Shown piece after piece: positions 1 through 8,054 of a stretch of DNA of 33,674 nt. The position numbers were made by a program, and so were the translations under genes. Source of the stretch: an uncultured Acholeplasmatales bacterium. GTDB lineage: Bacteria; Bacillota_I; Bacilli_A; Acholeplasmatales; Anaeroplasmataceae. The notes beneath the pieces are model-generated. The model ran no database searches, had not been told where the DNA came from, and saw only the letters and a list, made by a program, of their open reading frames with translations. The number at the start of each line of letters is the position of its first letter. The stretch's first letter is position 1. The DNA lies in contig CALUXR010000019.1 of assembly GCA_944324795.1 (NCBI GenBank), positions 1 through 33,674 on the forward strand. Reading direction: 5' to 3'.

Positions 1-21
1 AATTAACAACACTATAAAATC

Positions 22-50
22 AAAAAAACGTGGTAATTGCCACGTTTTTT
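22..50. terminator. Bidirectional hairpin terminator
   Basis: ACGTGG (28-33) and CCACGT (40-45) form a 6-bp stem around a six-base loop. An A-run precedes it and a T-run follows it, so it can work as an intrinsic terminator on either strand. The gene it serves on the left is outside the window. Confidence 0.75.
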
Positions 51-101
51 CTATAAAACTGTCGAAAACGAGATTATATCATATTTTTTAATTATTTAAA
101 G

Positions 102-127
102 AAAAAACTAAGGTTTTAGCCTTAGTT
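102..127 (-). terminator. Terminator of the thiT unit
   Basis: Read on the minus strand, AACTAAGG pairs with CCTTAGTT (106-113 with 120-127) around a six-base loop, and a short T-run follows. It sits at the stop codon of the 75-aa gene and closes the riboswitch-thiT transcript. Confidence 0.8.
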
Positions 128-354
128 TAAAGATTATTATTTTCTTTATTCTTTTTTAAATCTTGATAATAAAATATAGCAAGTAATAAGATTATAATTC
201 CACAAATAAACCAAATAAAATAATCAAAATTGCAATCAAAAGAATAGCTTGCCCATTCTTCATCATAACTAATAGAACATGATTCAATATACATCCCTAG
301 CGCATAACCAATATTAATTATCGCTAGAGTTAAAAGGCAATAAAACTTTTTCAT
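127..354 (-). CDS. Small two-helix membrane protein, unknown function
   Basis: This 75-aa protein is not recognised. It begins MKKFYCLLTLAIINIGYALG, which looks like a signal anchor or first membrane helix. A short acidic/aromatic loop with two Cys (residues ~23-45) follows, then a second hydrophobic helix (~46-64) and a basic tail. The start codon overlaps the stop of thiT by one base (TAATG), so it is translationally coupled to thiT and sits under the same TPP riboswitch. A role linked to thiamine uptake is inferred only from this position. A terminator overlaps its stop codon. Confidence 0.7.
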   Translation of the reverse strand: MKKFYCLLTLAIINIGYALGMYIESCSISYDEEWASYSFDCNFDYFIWFICGIIILLLAIFYYQDLKKNKENNNL

Positions 355-983
355 TATTCTATTTCTCCTTCATAATCTAAATAAAAGAATTTTGGCATTT
401 TAAGATATAAAACTGCAATAATACTACCGCAAATTACAATATTTGGGAAACAATATAAGCCATTATATATTAAAGAATAAACAGTAGCTGTAACGCTTGA
501 ACCAAAAATTTCAAATGATTGCCAGAAAATACATCCAGCTAAGAAATGGCATAAAAATTTACCCAAACCACCACATACTGCAGCTAGAATAACCATTAAT
601 AAATTAATGTTTTTGTTTTCATTTTTAATAAAATGACTAAAAATTCCGGCTAATAAACCAACCATCGGATAAGTTAGCGTATAATCTAATAGAACTTGGA
701 ATAGCATATCATACCATTGCCAATTATCACCACCTATTACAGTCATACCACCTAACATTTGTAATAAACTTGTAATAAGGCCACAAATACCACCACTAAT
801 AACACCACGGCGTAACGCTATAAGCATAACCGGTACCATCGCAAAGCCAATGCTACCACCATTTGCGAAGAATGGTACAAAGGCAAATAATTTTTCTTGA
901 ATAAAATCAAGAATGAAAGCAATTGCGGCAAATATAGCGATTTCCGCGATCGCTCTTGTGTTTAAAACACGACTTTTTTGCAT
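354..983 (-). CDS. thiT: ThiT, thiamine-specific S component of an ECF transporter
   Basis: This 209-aa integral membrane protein has about six hydrophobic segments and matches ThiT in length and pattern. ThiT binds thiamine in the cytoplasmic membrane and is energised by the shared EcfA/A'/T module, which is not in this window. Recognisable parts are the Ser/Met/Pro/Arg-Arg-Gly stretch around residues 44-63 (MVPVMLIALRRGVISGG), the loop NWQWYDMLFQVLLDY (~87-101) and the GKFLCHFLAGCIFW segment (~141-154). An AGAAGGAG ribosome site precedes the ATG. The leader carries a TPP riboswitch with its own terminator, which fits control by thiamine pyrophosphate. The 75-aa gene follows with a 1-nt overlap. 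Confidence 0.93.
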   Translation of the reverse strand: MQKSRVLNTRAIAEIAIFAAIAFILDFIQEKLFAFVPFFANGGSIGFAMVPVMLIALRRGVISGGICGLITSLLQMLGGMTVIGGDNWQWYDMLFQVLLDYTLTYPMVGLLAGIFSHFIKNENKNINLLMVILAAVCGGLGKFLCHFLAGCIFWQSFEIFGSSVTATVYSLIYNGLYCFPNIVICGSIIAVLYLKMPKFFYLDYEGEIE

Positions 984-1003
984 ACTTTTTCTCCTTCTAA
1001 AAT

Positions 1004-1025
1004 AAAAAAATGTCCGTTTAGGACA
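1004..1025 (-). terminator. Riboswitch-controlled terminator upstream of thiT
   Basis: On the minus strand TGTCC-TAAAC-GGACA (1011-1025) is followed by seven Ts (1004-1010), placed between the TPP aptamer and the thiT ribosome site. Its 5' arm overlaps a segment that can pair instead with the aptamer (see the riboswitch entry). It is therefore the OFF element of a transcription-attenuating switch. Confidence 0.8.
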
Positions 1026-1117
1026 ATGCTAAAAAGGATATCATTCCCTACGCTAGCATTACCTAGATCAGGTCAATGGGTCGACTCTCGTCCTCTCAGC
1101 CACATGGCTCCCCGTAT
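1022..1117 (-). promoter_or_regulatory. TPP (thi-box) riboswitch, aptamer plus antiterminator
   Basis: The minus strand carries the thi-box signatures in order: CTGAGA (1094-1099), ACCTGATCT (1065-1073), GGTAATGCTAGC, then GTAGGGAA (1044-1051). The aptamer covers about 1041-1117. The expression platform can be read directly: GGTAATGCTA at 1054-1063 inside the aptamer can pair over ten positions (with G-U pairs) with TAGCATTGTC at 1022-1031. The second segment includes three bases of the 5' arm of the following terminator. TPP binding should keep the aptamer folded and free the terminator; without TPP the antiterminator can form. It controls thiT. Confidence 0.96.
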
Positions 1118-1127
1118 GACAAGAAAA

Positions 1128-1136
1128 ATTATAGCA
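1128..1136 (-). promoter_or_regulatory. Extended -10 promoter of the thiT riboswitch transcript
   Basis: TG-C-TATAAT lies on the minus strand (TATAAT at 1128-1133, TG at 1135-1136) about ten bases upstream of the TPP aptamer. No good -35 is seen; that region is the T-run of the preceding terminator. The extended -10 is the likely recognition element. Confidence 0.7.
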
Positions 1137-1148
1137 CATCAAATTAAT

Positions 1149-1206
1149 AAAAAAAAGGTGTTGTAATTAAAAATTATCACTTTTTGACATAATTATAACA
1201 CCTTTT
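1149..1206 (-). terminator. Long terminator at the end of the tpk operon
   Basis: A 17-position inverted repeat (1153-1169 with 1190-1206, one mismatch) is followed on the minus strand by a run of eight Ts (1149-1156). One arm lies inside the last codons of the thiamine pyrophosphokinase gene and the other spans its stop. It separates the 7.9-1.2 kb operon from the thiT promoter, which begins only about 13 bases further on. Confidence 0.85.
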
Positions 1207-1772
1207 CCATTAAATTGAACTTCACCATATTCATTTTCAATTTCATTTGAAATACATAAATTATCAAACTCTTTAAATTGATAATTATCTAAATCATATT
1301 TAAAACCTTTTAGACTAATAATGCTCCCACTTTTAGCAAAAAAACTAATATATTTATATTCATTAATAAAATAAGCACCACTTAATAAACGACTAATTCT
1401 AGTATTATTATCTTTAATAACGTTAATATTATCATATTTTAAAATTAGATTTATATTACTAATTAAATGTTCAATTCTTTTTCCTTGAATACCGCCATGA
1501 ATTATAAATTCAGTCGCATTTTTAAAATAATTTATAGCAAATTCAGTATCAGTATCATCTTTAATTGGATTTAATTTAATAATATTAGGACATTTTTTCT
1601 TTATTATTTTTAATTCTTCAGAAGTTATAGAATCAAAATCACCTAAAATATAATCTAATTTAATACCTTTATCAATAGCAATTAAAGCTCCCTTATCAAT
1701 CCCTACTTTAATAGATTCTTCAATATTTATAATATTGTCTTCTTGATAAGGTAAAAACAATTCATAAATCAT
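1167..1772 (-). CDS. thiN: Thiamine pyrophosphokinase
   Basis: This 201-aa cytosolic enzyme converts thiamine to TPP using ATP. Family motifs are GDFDS (44-48), KDDTDTE (71-77) and the GGIQGKRIEHLISN segment (~93-106), the equivalent of the usual GGxGGRxDHxxAN with Glu in place of Asp. The C-terminal half fits the beta-sandwich substrate-binding domain. It is the last gene of the overlapping operon: its ATG overlaps the mutS2 stop as ATGA. The next transcription unit is the TPP-riboswitch-controlled thiT, so uptake and activation of thiamine sit side by side under separate control. Confidence 0.92.
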   Translation of the reverse strand: MIYELFLPYQEDNIINIEESIKVGIDKGALIAIDKGIKLDYILGDFDSITSEELKIIKKKCPNIIKLNPIKDDTDTEFAINYFKNATEFIIHGGIQGKRIEHLISNINLILKYDNINVIKDNNTRISRLLSGAYFINEYKYISFFAKSGSIISLKGFKYDLDNYQFKEFDNLCISNEIENEYGEVQFNGKGVIIMSKSDNF

Positions 1773-4084
1773 TTTAAATACACCACCGTACTACCATTTA
1801 GGCCTTCACCTTCGCCGCCATAACGATATGATTTAACATTTCTATTATTTTTTAATAATTCTTGAACCCTGTTTCTAACAACCCCAGTTCCAAAACCATG
1901 AATAATATTAACACTTTCATAATTAGCTAGTAAGGCTTTATCAATAAATTCTTCTACTAAATCTTTAATTTCTTCATACCTTTTTCCTCTTAAATCAAGT
2001 GATAAACTAGCACCACTAACTCTATTATATCCATTAAGTTTAGTTTTTTTAACCTCTTTTTTAGGCTCAGATATAGTAGTTTTAATTAAATCATCTTTTT
2101 TAAAATCCATTGTAAAGCCACCAAAATTAACTTTATATTTATTTTTATTGATAGCTAGTATTTTACCAACTTGATTATAAGGAATAATTTTAACAAAATC
2201 ATTAACTTTTAATTCTTCATTAAAAATAGTTTCATTTGTTTTTAAAACTTCTAAATTATTAACTTTATTTTTAATATTAGCTAAAATATGTGCTTTAACT
2301 TCAGCATCATTTTGAATATCTTTTAATTCTTTTAAAATATTAGCTGCGTCATCTTTAGCTTTTTCAATAATTTTCTCAGCTTTATTTTCAGCATCTTTTA
2401 ATAATTTTAATCTATTATTTTCGATATAAGATTTAGTTTTTTCGTTATTTAAAATTAAATTATTTAACTCTTCTTCTTTTTTTAATAATAAATCTTCTTT
2501 ATTCTTTAATTCTTCTAATCTTTTTTCATAATTAATAATATCACTATTTATCGGTCCACTATTAATTATTTTATTAGCTTTTGCGATTATTTGTTCATCT
2601 AAACCTAAATTCTTACTAATTAACAAAGCACATGAAGCACCTGGTATACCAAGTAAAACTTTATATGTTGGACTTAAAGTTTTAGGATTAAATTCAACAC
2701 TAGCATTAAGGACTCCACTAGTCTCGTAAGCATAATTTTTTAAATCTGTGTAATGAGTTGTGACAATAGATTTTAAATTATATTTTTTTAATTCTTCAAT
2801 AATACTTAAAGCTAGAGCACTACCTTCTTTAGGGTCTGTACCAGAACCAAGTTCATCAAGTAAAACTAAAGAATTAGTTAACTCACTATTTAAAATTTTA
2901 ATAACTTTAGTTAAATGACTTGAAAAAGTAGATAGGTTTTCTTCAATGCTTTGTTCATCACCAATATCAGCTAAAATATTATTAAAAACCGCATAACTAC
3001 TTTCTTTTTTACTGTCTGGAAATATTCCACTTTGAACCATCAAACTAAGTAAACCAACCGTTTTTAAAGTTACAGTTTTACCACCTGTATTAGGCCCTGT
3101 AATAATTATAATTTTATCATCTTTATTCATTTTTATAGAAATAGGAACGACTTTATCTTTGCTTATTAAAGGGTGTGATACTTGAATTAAATTAAAATAT
3201 AAATCTTTATTAATTTGTGGTTTTGGATAATCTTTAGAATATTTCGCTCTTGCAAATATTACATCTATTATAGTTAATATATTAAAATTATTTAATAATT
3301 CATCTTTATTTGATGCAATTAATAAAGATAATTCTTGTAATATTTTATTAATTTCTATTAATTCTTCTTCTTTAATTTTATCTAATTCATTAGCTAAAGT
3401 GAATGTTTCTTCTGGTTCAATATATATAGTAGTATTACTTGAAGATATATCATGAATAATACCTTTAATACTATTTTTAAATTCAATTTTAAATGGTAAA
3501 CACATTCTATTATCTCTAATAACAATTAATAATTCATTTAATTTAGAAACATTTTTTTGCATTATTACATTTAAAGCTTGTCTCAATTTATTTTCAGCTG
3601 CTTGTAATCTTCTTCTTATTAGAAATAAATTTTTTGATGCTTGATCTAATATTTTACCTTCTTTATTTATAGCTAATGAAAGTAAATTATTTAATTTAGT
3701 TAAATTATTTAAATTTTTATTATAATTTGTAATATTAGGATAACTTAATTTATCTTCATTAAAAATATTATTGAAAAAACGATTAATATTTAAACTAGTT
3801 TGAATCAAATTCATAACAACTAAAATTTCTAAAGGATTTAAGATTCCTCCTTTAGAAGCTCTATCAATAATATTATTTACATTATCAAAATTTATATATT
3901 CTAAATCATTATATTTTACTAATATTTTTATAGCTTCATCAGTTTCATTAATTTTAGTTAATACATCATCATAATTATTAGCTATTTCAATATTATCTAA
4001 AATGTCTTTAGCTGCTGAAGTTATTGTAAATTCTTTAACTTTTTTAATAACTTTATCAAATTCTAATATTTTACTATCAAACAT
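1769..4084 (-). CDS. mutS2: MutS2, endonuclease/ribosome-rescue ATPase
   Basis: 771 aa, the normal length of MutS2. The order is a core/clamp region, then the ABC-type ATPase with Walker A GPNTGGKT (330-337) and Walker B LLDELGSGTDP (~406), then a long Lys/Glu-rich coiled coil (~515-600), a small KOW-like segment, and a C-terminal Smr nuclease domain (~690-771) with LDLRGKRYEE and HGFGTG. MutS2 lacks the mismatch-binding domain of MutS. In other Firmicutes it has been linked to suppression of recombination and to splitting collided ribosomes. The gene ends in TGA overlapping the next ATG, and the protein end STVVYLK matches the family end, which supports TGA being a true stop here. Confidence 0.96.
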   Translation of the reverse strand: MFDSKILEFDKVIKKVKEFTITSAAKDILDNIEIANNYDDVLTKINETDEAIKILVKYNDLEYINFDNVNNIIDRASKGGILNPLEILVVMNLIQTSLNINRFFNNIFNEDKLSYPNITNYNKNLNNLTKLNNLLSLAINKEGKILDQASKNLFLIRRRLQAAENKLRQALNVIMQKNVSKLNELLIVIRDNRMCLPFKIEFKNSIKGIIHDISSSNTTIYIEPEETFTLANELDKIKEEELIEINKILQELSLLIASNKDELLNNFNILTIIDVIFARAKYSKDYPKPQINKDLYFNLIQVSHPLISKDKVVPISIKMNKDDKIIIITGPNTGGKTVTLKTVGLLSLMVQSGIFPDSKKESSYAVFNNILADIGDEQSIEENLSTFSSHLTKVIKILNSELTNSLVLLDELGSGTDPKEGSALALSIIEELKKYNLKSIVTTHYTDLKNYAYETSGVLNASVEFNPKTLSPTYKVLLGIPGASCALLISKNLGLDEQIIAKANKIINSGPINSDIINYEKRLEELKNKEDLLLKKEEELNNLILNNEKTKSYIENNRLKLLKDAENKAEKIIEKAKDDAANILKELKDIQNDAEVKAHILANIKNKVNNLEVLKTNETIFNEELKVNDFVKIIPYNQVGKILAINKNKYKVNFGGFTMDFKKDDLIKTTISEPKKEVKKTKLNGYNRVSGASLSLDLRGKRYEEIKDLVEEFIDKALLANYESVNIIHGFGTGVVRNRVQELLKNNRNVKSYRYGGEGEGLNGSTVVYLK

Positions 4085-4086
4085 TT

Positions 4087-4626
4087 TTATCTTCCTTCTA
4101 TATAACTATGATTACTATTAAGTCTTTCATAAGTTATAAAATGAATTCCATATATTTGTTGTTCAGGTCTAACAAAAGCTAATTCAGATTCATTTAAATA
4201 TATAAGTAATGAACGAGAATTAGGATATATTAAACACATTTTATATACAGCTTTTTTTTCATCTGTCGGATTAAAATTAACAAAATCTATAACATCAGGG
4301 ATAAATCTAATCTTTTCATCATTAACATCTTTTTTATATTGCCATAAATATCTACTATTTAGGGAAATTTCATAACATTCATAATTATATATAATCTTAA
4401 TATAATAAATTGATGTTAGTGTTTCTAAATAATAATCATAACATTTATCTTTAATTTTAGTAAATTTAACATTCGCACTTTTATATTCATCAACTATTTC
4501 TTTAAATAAATTATTTATTTTTTGATTAGCTCTTGGTTTTCTTTCTAATTTATATATTAAATAAATGATTATTATAATTAAAATTAAAGATAAACAAGAT
4601 ATTAAAAAGTAAAAAATTAAATGCAT
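4087..4626 (-). CDS. Membrane-anchored protein of unknown function
   Basis: 179 aa, not recognised. One N-terminal hydrophobic helix (residues 4-25) is followed by a basic stretch and a cytosolic-looking domain of about 150 residues rich in Tyr and Ile, with alternating beta-type segments (YYLETLTSIYYIKIIYNYEC, then CYEISLNSRYLW). The pattern is loosely like a membrane-tethered nuclease-fold domain, but no catalytic motif can be assigned, so no function is claimed. Its start overlaps the plsC stop by one base (TAATG) and mutS2 starts two bases after its own stop, so it is embedded in the operon. Confidence 0.75.
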   Translation of the reverse strand: MHLIFYFLISCLSLILIIIIIYLIYKLERKPRANQKINNLFKEIVDEYKSANVKFTKIKDKCYDYYLETLTSIYYIKIIYNYECYEISLNSRYLWQYKKDVNDEKIRFIPDVIDFVNFNPTDEKKAVYKMCLIYPNSRSLLIYLNESELAFVRPEQQIYGIHFITYERLNSNHSYIEGR

Positions 4627-5432
4627 TATAACTCCTGAATTTTACTAGTTTTAACACCATCATCAATCATTCTTTGAACTTCATCACCAAGAGCGAAGGT
4701 GTTTTCGTTATTATAAATTTCACTTGATATAGGTTTATGAATGATAATTGTAACTTTTGATTTATGCCATGGATAGTTTTTACTAATTTTAGATGAGCCA
4801 ATTATACTGCAAGGACTAATTGTAGCACCAGGTTTTGTTGCAAGCTTAAATGAACCGGCTTTAAAACCAACCATTGTTTCATATTCTCTTGTTTTTACGC
4901 CACCTTCTGGGAAAATTATCATATTATATCCACCTTTAACAAGTTTAATAGCCTCAAGTAGAGCTTTAACCCCTTCTCTTTCATTTTCTCTATCAAGTGG
5001 AATTACTTTAAAACTTTTCATGATAAATCTTAAAATTGGTATTTTTGCTAATTCTTTTTTCGCAACCGCTGACATTACTTTCTTATAGGCTAAATAAACT
5101 AATATTACATCACAATTAGATTTATGATTACCATAAACAACAAAAGTATCATTTGGAATATTTTCTATACCTTTAACTTCTAATTTAATTCTTAAAAAGA
5201 TTCTAACAAAATTTAAAATATGCCATAATATTTTATGATATAGTGGCTTATCATATCTTGTTTTATCAACTATTAAAACAAATAATAAGACTAATAAAAT
5301 GGTAAAAATGATGCCACTTATAATTCCTAAAAAGACATATAAAATAATAAACCATAGACTACCTAAACTTAATAATGACCATAAATAACTAAATAAGGCA
5401 CTAAAAGCTAATATAAATATTATAACGCTCAT
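4626..5432 (-). CDS. plsC: 1-acyl-glycerol-3-phosphate acyltransferase (PlsC family)
   Basis: This 268-aa membrane enzyme has two N-terminal hydrophobic segments (1-55) followed by the acyltransferase domain. The catalytic HX4D motif is NHKSNCD (His103, Asp108). The substrate-binding motif is FPEGG (174-178), and a later Lys-Pro-Gly-Ala/Ser-Pro block corresponds to motif IV. The family transfers an acyl chain to lysophosphatidate in phospholipid synthesis. The long hydrophobic N-terminus is larger than in minimal PlsC proteins. Both ends overlap neighbours by one base (TAATG), so it is coupled to folA upstream and to the unknown membrane protein downstream. Confidence 0.9.
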   Translation of the reverse strand: MSVIIFILAFSALFSYLWSLLSLGSLWFIILYVFLGIISGIIFTILLVLLFVLIVDKTRYDKPLYHKILWHILNFVRIFLRIKLEVKGIENIPNDTFVVYGNHKSNCDVILVYLAYKKVMSAVAKKELAKIPILRFIMKSFKVIPLDRENEREGVKALLEAIKLVKGGYNMIIFPEGGVKTREYETMVGFKAGSFKLATKPGATISPCSIIGSSKISKNYPWHKSKVTIIIHKPISSEIYNNENTFALGDEVQRMIDDGVKTSKIQEL

Positions 5433-5905
5433 TATTCATCATTCCTTTCATATATGTAATATATAACTTTTTCCGTTTCATTTTTAGATATTATTTTAAA
5501 ATCATCTAAATTAAATTTTGGAAAATAAGTATCACCTTCATACTCACCTTTAATAATAGATATATATAATCTATTAGCATAAGGTATGGCCAATTTATAG
5601 ATACTAGCACCACCTACTACAAATAAATCTTCTTTATTATTATTTAAAAATGATATTACATCATCAATTTTTATTGCATCAATAAATTCATTATCAGATA
5701 AACTTGCAACATAAATTTTGCCATATGGTAAAGGCCTATTTTTATAATAACCCTTTAATGAATAATATGTATTTTCACCCATTAATACAGTTTTTCCATT
5801 AGTTTTTTCTTTATAATATAATAAATCTTCTTTGACATGCCAAGGTATCTTATTATCCTTGCCAATAAGCCATTTTTCACTCATTGCCCAAATTAAAGAA
5901 ATCAT
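5432..5905 (-). CDS. folA: Dihydrofolate reductase
   Basis: 157 aa, standard bacterial DHFR length. The N-terminus [20 protein letters not shown] leads into IPWH and the proton-donating acidic residue (Asp27, in the sequence KEDLLYYK). [12 protein letters not shown] covers the NADPH-binding turn, and VVGGASIYK with GDTYFP is the conserved C-terminal half. It reduces dihydrofolate to tetrahydrofolate with NADPH and so regenerates the folate oxidised by ThyA. Its ATG overlaps the thyA TGA (ATGA), the classic thyA-folA pair. Confidence 0.95.
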   Translation of the reverse strand: MISLIWAMSEKWLIGKDNKIPWHVKEDLLYYKEKTNGKTVLMGENTYYSLKGYYKNRPLPYGKIYVASLSDNEFIDAIKIDDVISFLNNNKEDLFVVGGASIYKLAIPYANRLYISIIKGEYEGDTYFPKFNLDDFKIISKNETEKVIYYIYERNDE

Positions 5906-6768
5906 ACAGCCACCTTACCTTTAATACCTTTATAAGGATTATAATCAGTTAATATGAAATCTTCATATTTAAAATCAAAAATAGATTTAACATTAGGATT
6001 AATCTGCATATGTGGTAATGGTCTAGGTGTCCTAGTTAATTGTTTATTAACTTGTTCTAAATGATTTAAATAAATATGAGCATCACCTATAGTGTGAACA
6101 AATTCACCAACTTCAAGACCACAGACTTGAGCAATCATCATCGTAAATAAACTATATGAAGCAATATTAAATGGTATACCTAAAAAAACATCACCAGAAC
6201 GTTGATATAACTGACATGATAATTTATTTTCATTGACATAAAATTGCATAAAACTATGACATGGAGGTAAAGCCATATCTTTAACTTCTTTAGGATTCCA
6301 CGCAGATATTATTAATCTTCTAGAATTAGGATTTGTTTTAATATCATTAATTAAATTACTAAGTTGATCCACACCATCAAAATTACGCCATTGTTTTCCA
6401 TAAACTGGCCCTAAATCACCCCATTTATTAGCAAAATCTTCATCTAATTTAATTTTTTGGGCAAATTCTTCAATTGTTTCCCCTTTAAATTCATCACTCT
6501 TACTATATTTAGCATATGGCCAATCATTCCAAATTCTAACATCATTTAAAACAAGCGGCCTAATATTAGTTGAACCTGATATAAACCATAATAATTCATG
6601 AATTATACTTTTTAAATGAACTCTTTTAGTAGTAAGTAAGGGGAAACCTTCATTTAAATCGAAATGCATCTGATAACCAAATATAGATATAGTACCTGTA
6701 CCTGTCCTATCATCTTTTTTATGACCATTTTCTAAAATATAACGACATAAATCTAAATATTGCTTCAT
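5902..6768 (-). CDS. thyA: Thymidylate synthase (ThyA)
   Basis: 288 aa. It converts dUMP to dTMP with methylene-tetrahydrofolate. The active-site Cys is Cys170 in [12 protein letters not shown]. The dUMP/phosphate Arg residues are at 21 and 150-151 (NSRR), and [13 protein letters not shown] and the C-terminal KVAV end are conserved. The acidic insertion at about residues 85-115 is that of the longer Lactobacillus-type ThyA. Upstream it overlaps the GNAT-AlkD gene and downstream folA, each by ATGA. Confidence 0.97.
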   Translation of the reverse strand: MKQYLDLCRYILENGHKKDDRTGTGTISIFGYQMHFDLNEGFPLLTTKRVHLKSIIHELLWFISGSTNIRPLVLNDVRIWNDWPYAKYSKSDEFKGETIEEFAQKIKLDEDFANKWGDLGPVYGKQWRNFDGVDQLSNLINDIKTNPNSRRLIISAWNPKEVKDMALPPCHSFMQFYVNENKLSCQLYQRSGDVFLGIPFNIASYSLFTMMIAQVCGLEVGEFVHTIGDAHIYLNHLEQVNKQLTRTPRPLPHMQINPNVKSIFDFKYEDFILTDYNPYKGIKGKVAV

Positions 6769-7886
6769 TTTATCTTCCTTTCTCTTAAACTATCTCTTCT
6801 TTTTTGTAAAAACATTTTATTAATTTCTAAATTAAAATTATTTTTAACATAATCTATAATACTAGAATCATTAAAACTCATTTTACAAAATAACCAAGCA
6901 ATAGCCATATTTACATAATATGTATCAATTTTTATATTTTTTACTAACTCTTTTATTTTATCATAAAATTCTATTTTTTTATATTGATTTAATAAAATAA
7001 CTATCGCACATCTTACATAAAATTCTTTATCAGATTTAATTAAACTTAAAATATAATCTAAATAATAAGTAGGATTTTTGCCTATATCTATAACATTAGT
7101 AGCAATAGAATCAGTTATAGCCCAAGTATCACAATATTTTAATATTAAATTAATTTTATTTATTAATTCTTCTTCTTTTAATTTTTTTAATAAGCAAGAA
7201 GCAAGAATTAAATTTTCTATATTAACATTATCATTTAATTTATTAAAATAATTTAAATCTAATTTTTTACTATATAATCTTAAATCTTTTATTTTAACTC
7301 CTAATATTTTATATTTTGTTTTATATAATTTTTTATTAAATAAAATAGTATTTAAAGAACTTAAATTAGCTAAATCATAATTAATTAAATCTAAATAATT
7401 ATTATTATAATAATAAGTTAAATTAATAAAATCACCATAAATTTGTTTTGAATAACCTTCAAATTTAAAACCAATTTTTTTATATAAATTTATAGCTTTA
7501 ATATTACAATCATCAACTATTAAACCAAAACCATAACATTTATCTTTAACTTCATTTAACATATTATTAATTAAAAAAGTAGCTATACCTTTATTTAAAC
7601 TAAGATTTCTAGTCATTAATCTACTAAAAGAATATAAATCATTATGACAAAAAGTATCAGAAGGATATTCTAAATTAATATGATGTAAAGAAGCATAACC
7701 TAAAATAATATTATTTTCTTTAACAATTCTTCCTCTACCATTTTTAATTTCTTCATAAATTAATTCATATGTTGGATAATCACCAAGCCATACATTTAAT
7801 TTTTCTTCTTTTAATCGTAATTTAACTTCATCTTTAATTTTAATAATTTCATCAATATCATTAAGATTTGCAATAACATATTCCAT
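6765..7886 (-). CDS. Fusion of GNAT acetyltransferase and AlkD-like DNA glycosylase
   Basis: About 373 aa from the ATG at 7886; a TTG further upstream (7937) is open but lacks a ribosome site, whereas GATGGTG precedes 7886. Residues ~1-160 are a GNAT N-acetyltransferase: [11 protein letters not shown] matches the acetyl-CoA loop and [17 protein letters not shown] the C-terminal motif. Residues ~165-370 match the HEAT-like DNA-alkylation-repair family (COG4912/AlkD): [32 protein letters not shown] and MAIAWLFC carry the Trp/Asp, Arg and Trp residues that line the AlkD DNA cleft. It is the first gene of the thyA-folA-plsC-mutS2-tpk operon. The acetylated substrate is unknown, and the fusion appears continuous with no internal start. 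Confidence 0.82.
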   Translation of the reverse strand: MEYVIANLNDIDEIIKIKDEVKLRLKEEKLNVWLGDYPTYELIYEEIKNGRGRIVKENNIILGYASLHHINLEYPSDTFCHNDLYSFSRLMTRNLSLNKGIATFLINNMLNEVKDKCYGFGLIVDDCNIKAINLYKKIGFKFEGYSKQIYGDFINLTYYYNNNYLDLINYDLANLSSLNTILFNKKLYKTKYKILGVKIKDLRLYSKKLDLNYFNKLNDNVNIENLILASCLLKKLKEEELINKINLILKYCDTWAITDSIATNVIDIGKNPTYYLDYILSLIKSDKEFYVRCAIVILLNQYKKIEFYDKIKELVKNIKIDTYYVNMAIAWLFCKMSFNDSSIIDYVKNNFNLEINKMFLQKRRDSLRERKIK

Positions 7887-8011
7887 AAATAAACACCATC
7901 TAATTTTAACACATTTAATGATCTTTTTATATTGCAAAAAGAAAAAAAATTAAATTATAATTTTATCACTAAAATTTTTTGTGGATTTTTATAGTAAAAT
8001 TTACTTTTTTC

Positions 8012-8041
8012 GCCACATAGCTTAAGCTATGGGCTTTTTTT
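8012..8041 (+). terminator. Terminator-like hairpin in the MATE gene leader
   Basis: GCC-A-CATAGC (8012-8021) and GCTATGGGC (8026-8034) form a nine-pair stem with one bulged A and a TTAA loop, followed by seven Ts (8035-8041). It points along the plus strand and ends just before the ribosome site (GGAGG, 8044-8048) of the MATE gene. It could be a leader attenuator, or a stop for transcripts running in antisense from the gene to the left. Confidence 0.7.
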
Positions 8042-8054
8042 ATGGAGGTTTAAA

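Noticed and set aside
978-1166. Plus-strand open frame of 62 codons
   Set aside because: It lies wholly over the TPP riboswitch and its promoter on the other strand; the frame is a by-product of the conserved RNA.
1769-7886. Mycoplasma-type genetic code (TGA as Trp)
   Set aside because: Several genes end with TGA at the expected family C-terminus and Trp is encoded by TGG, so the standard code applies.
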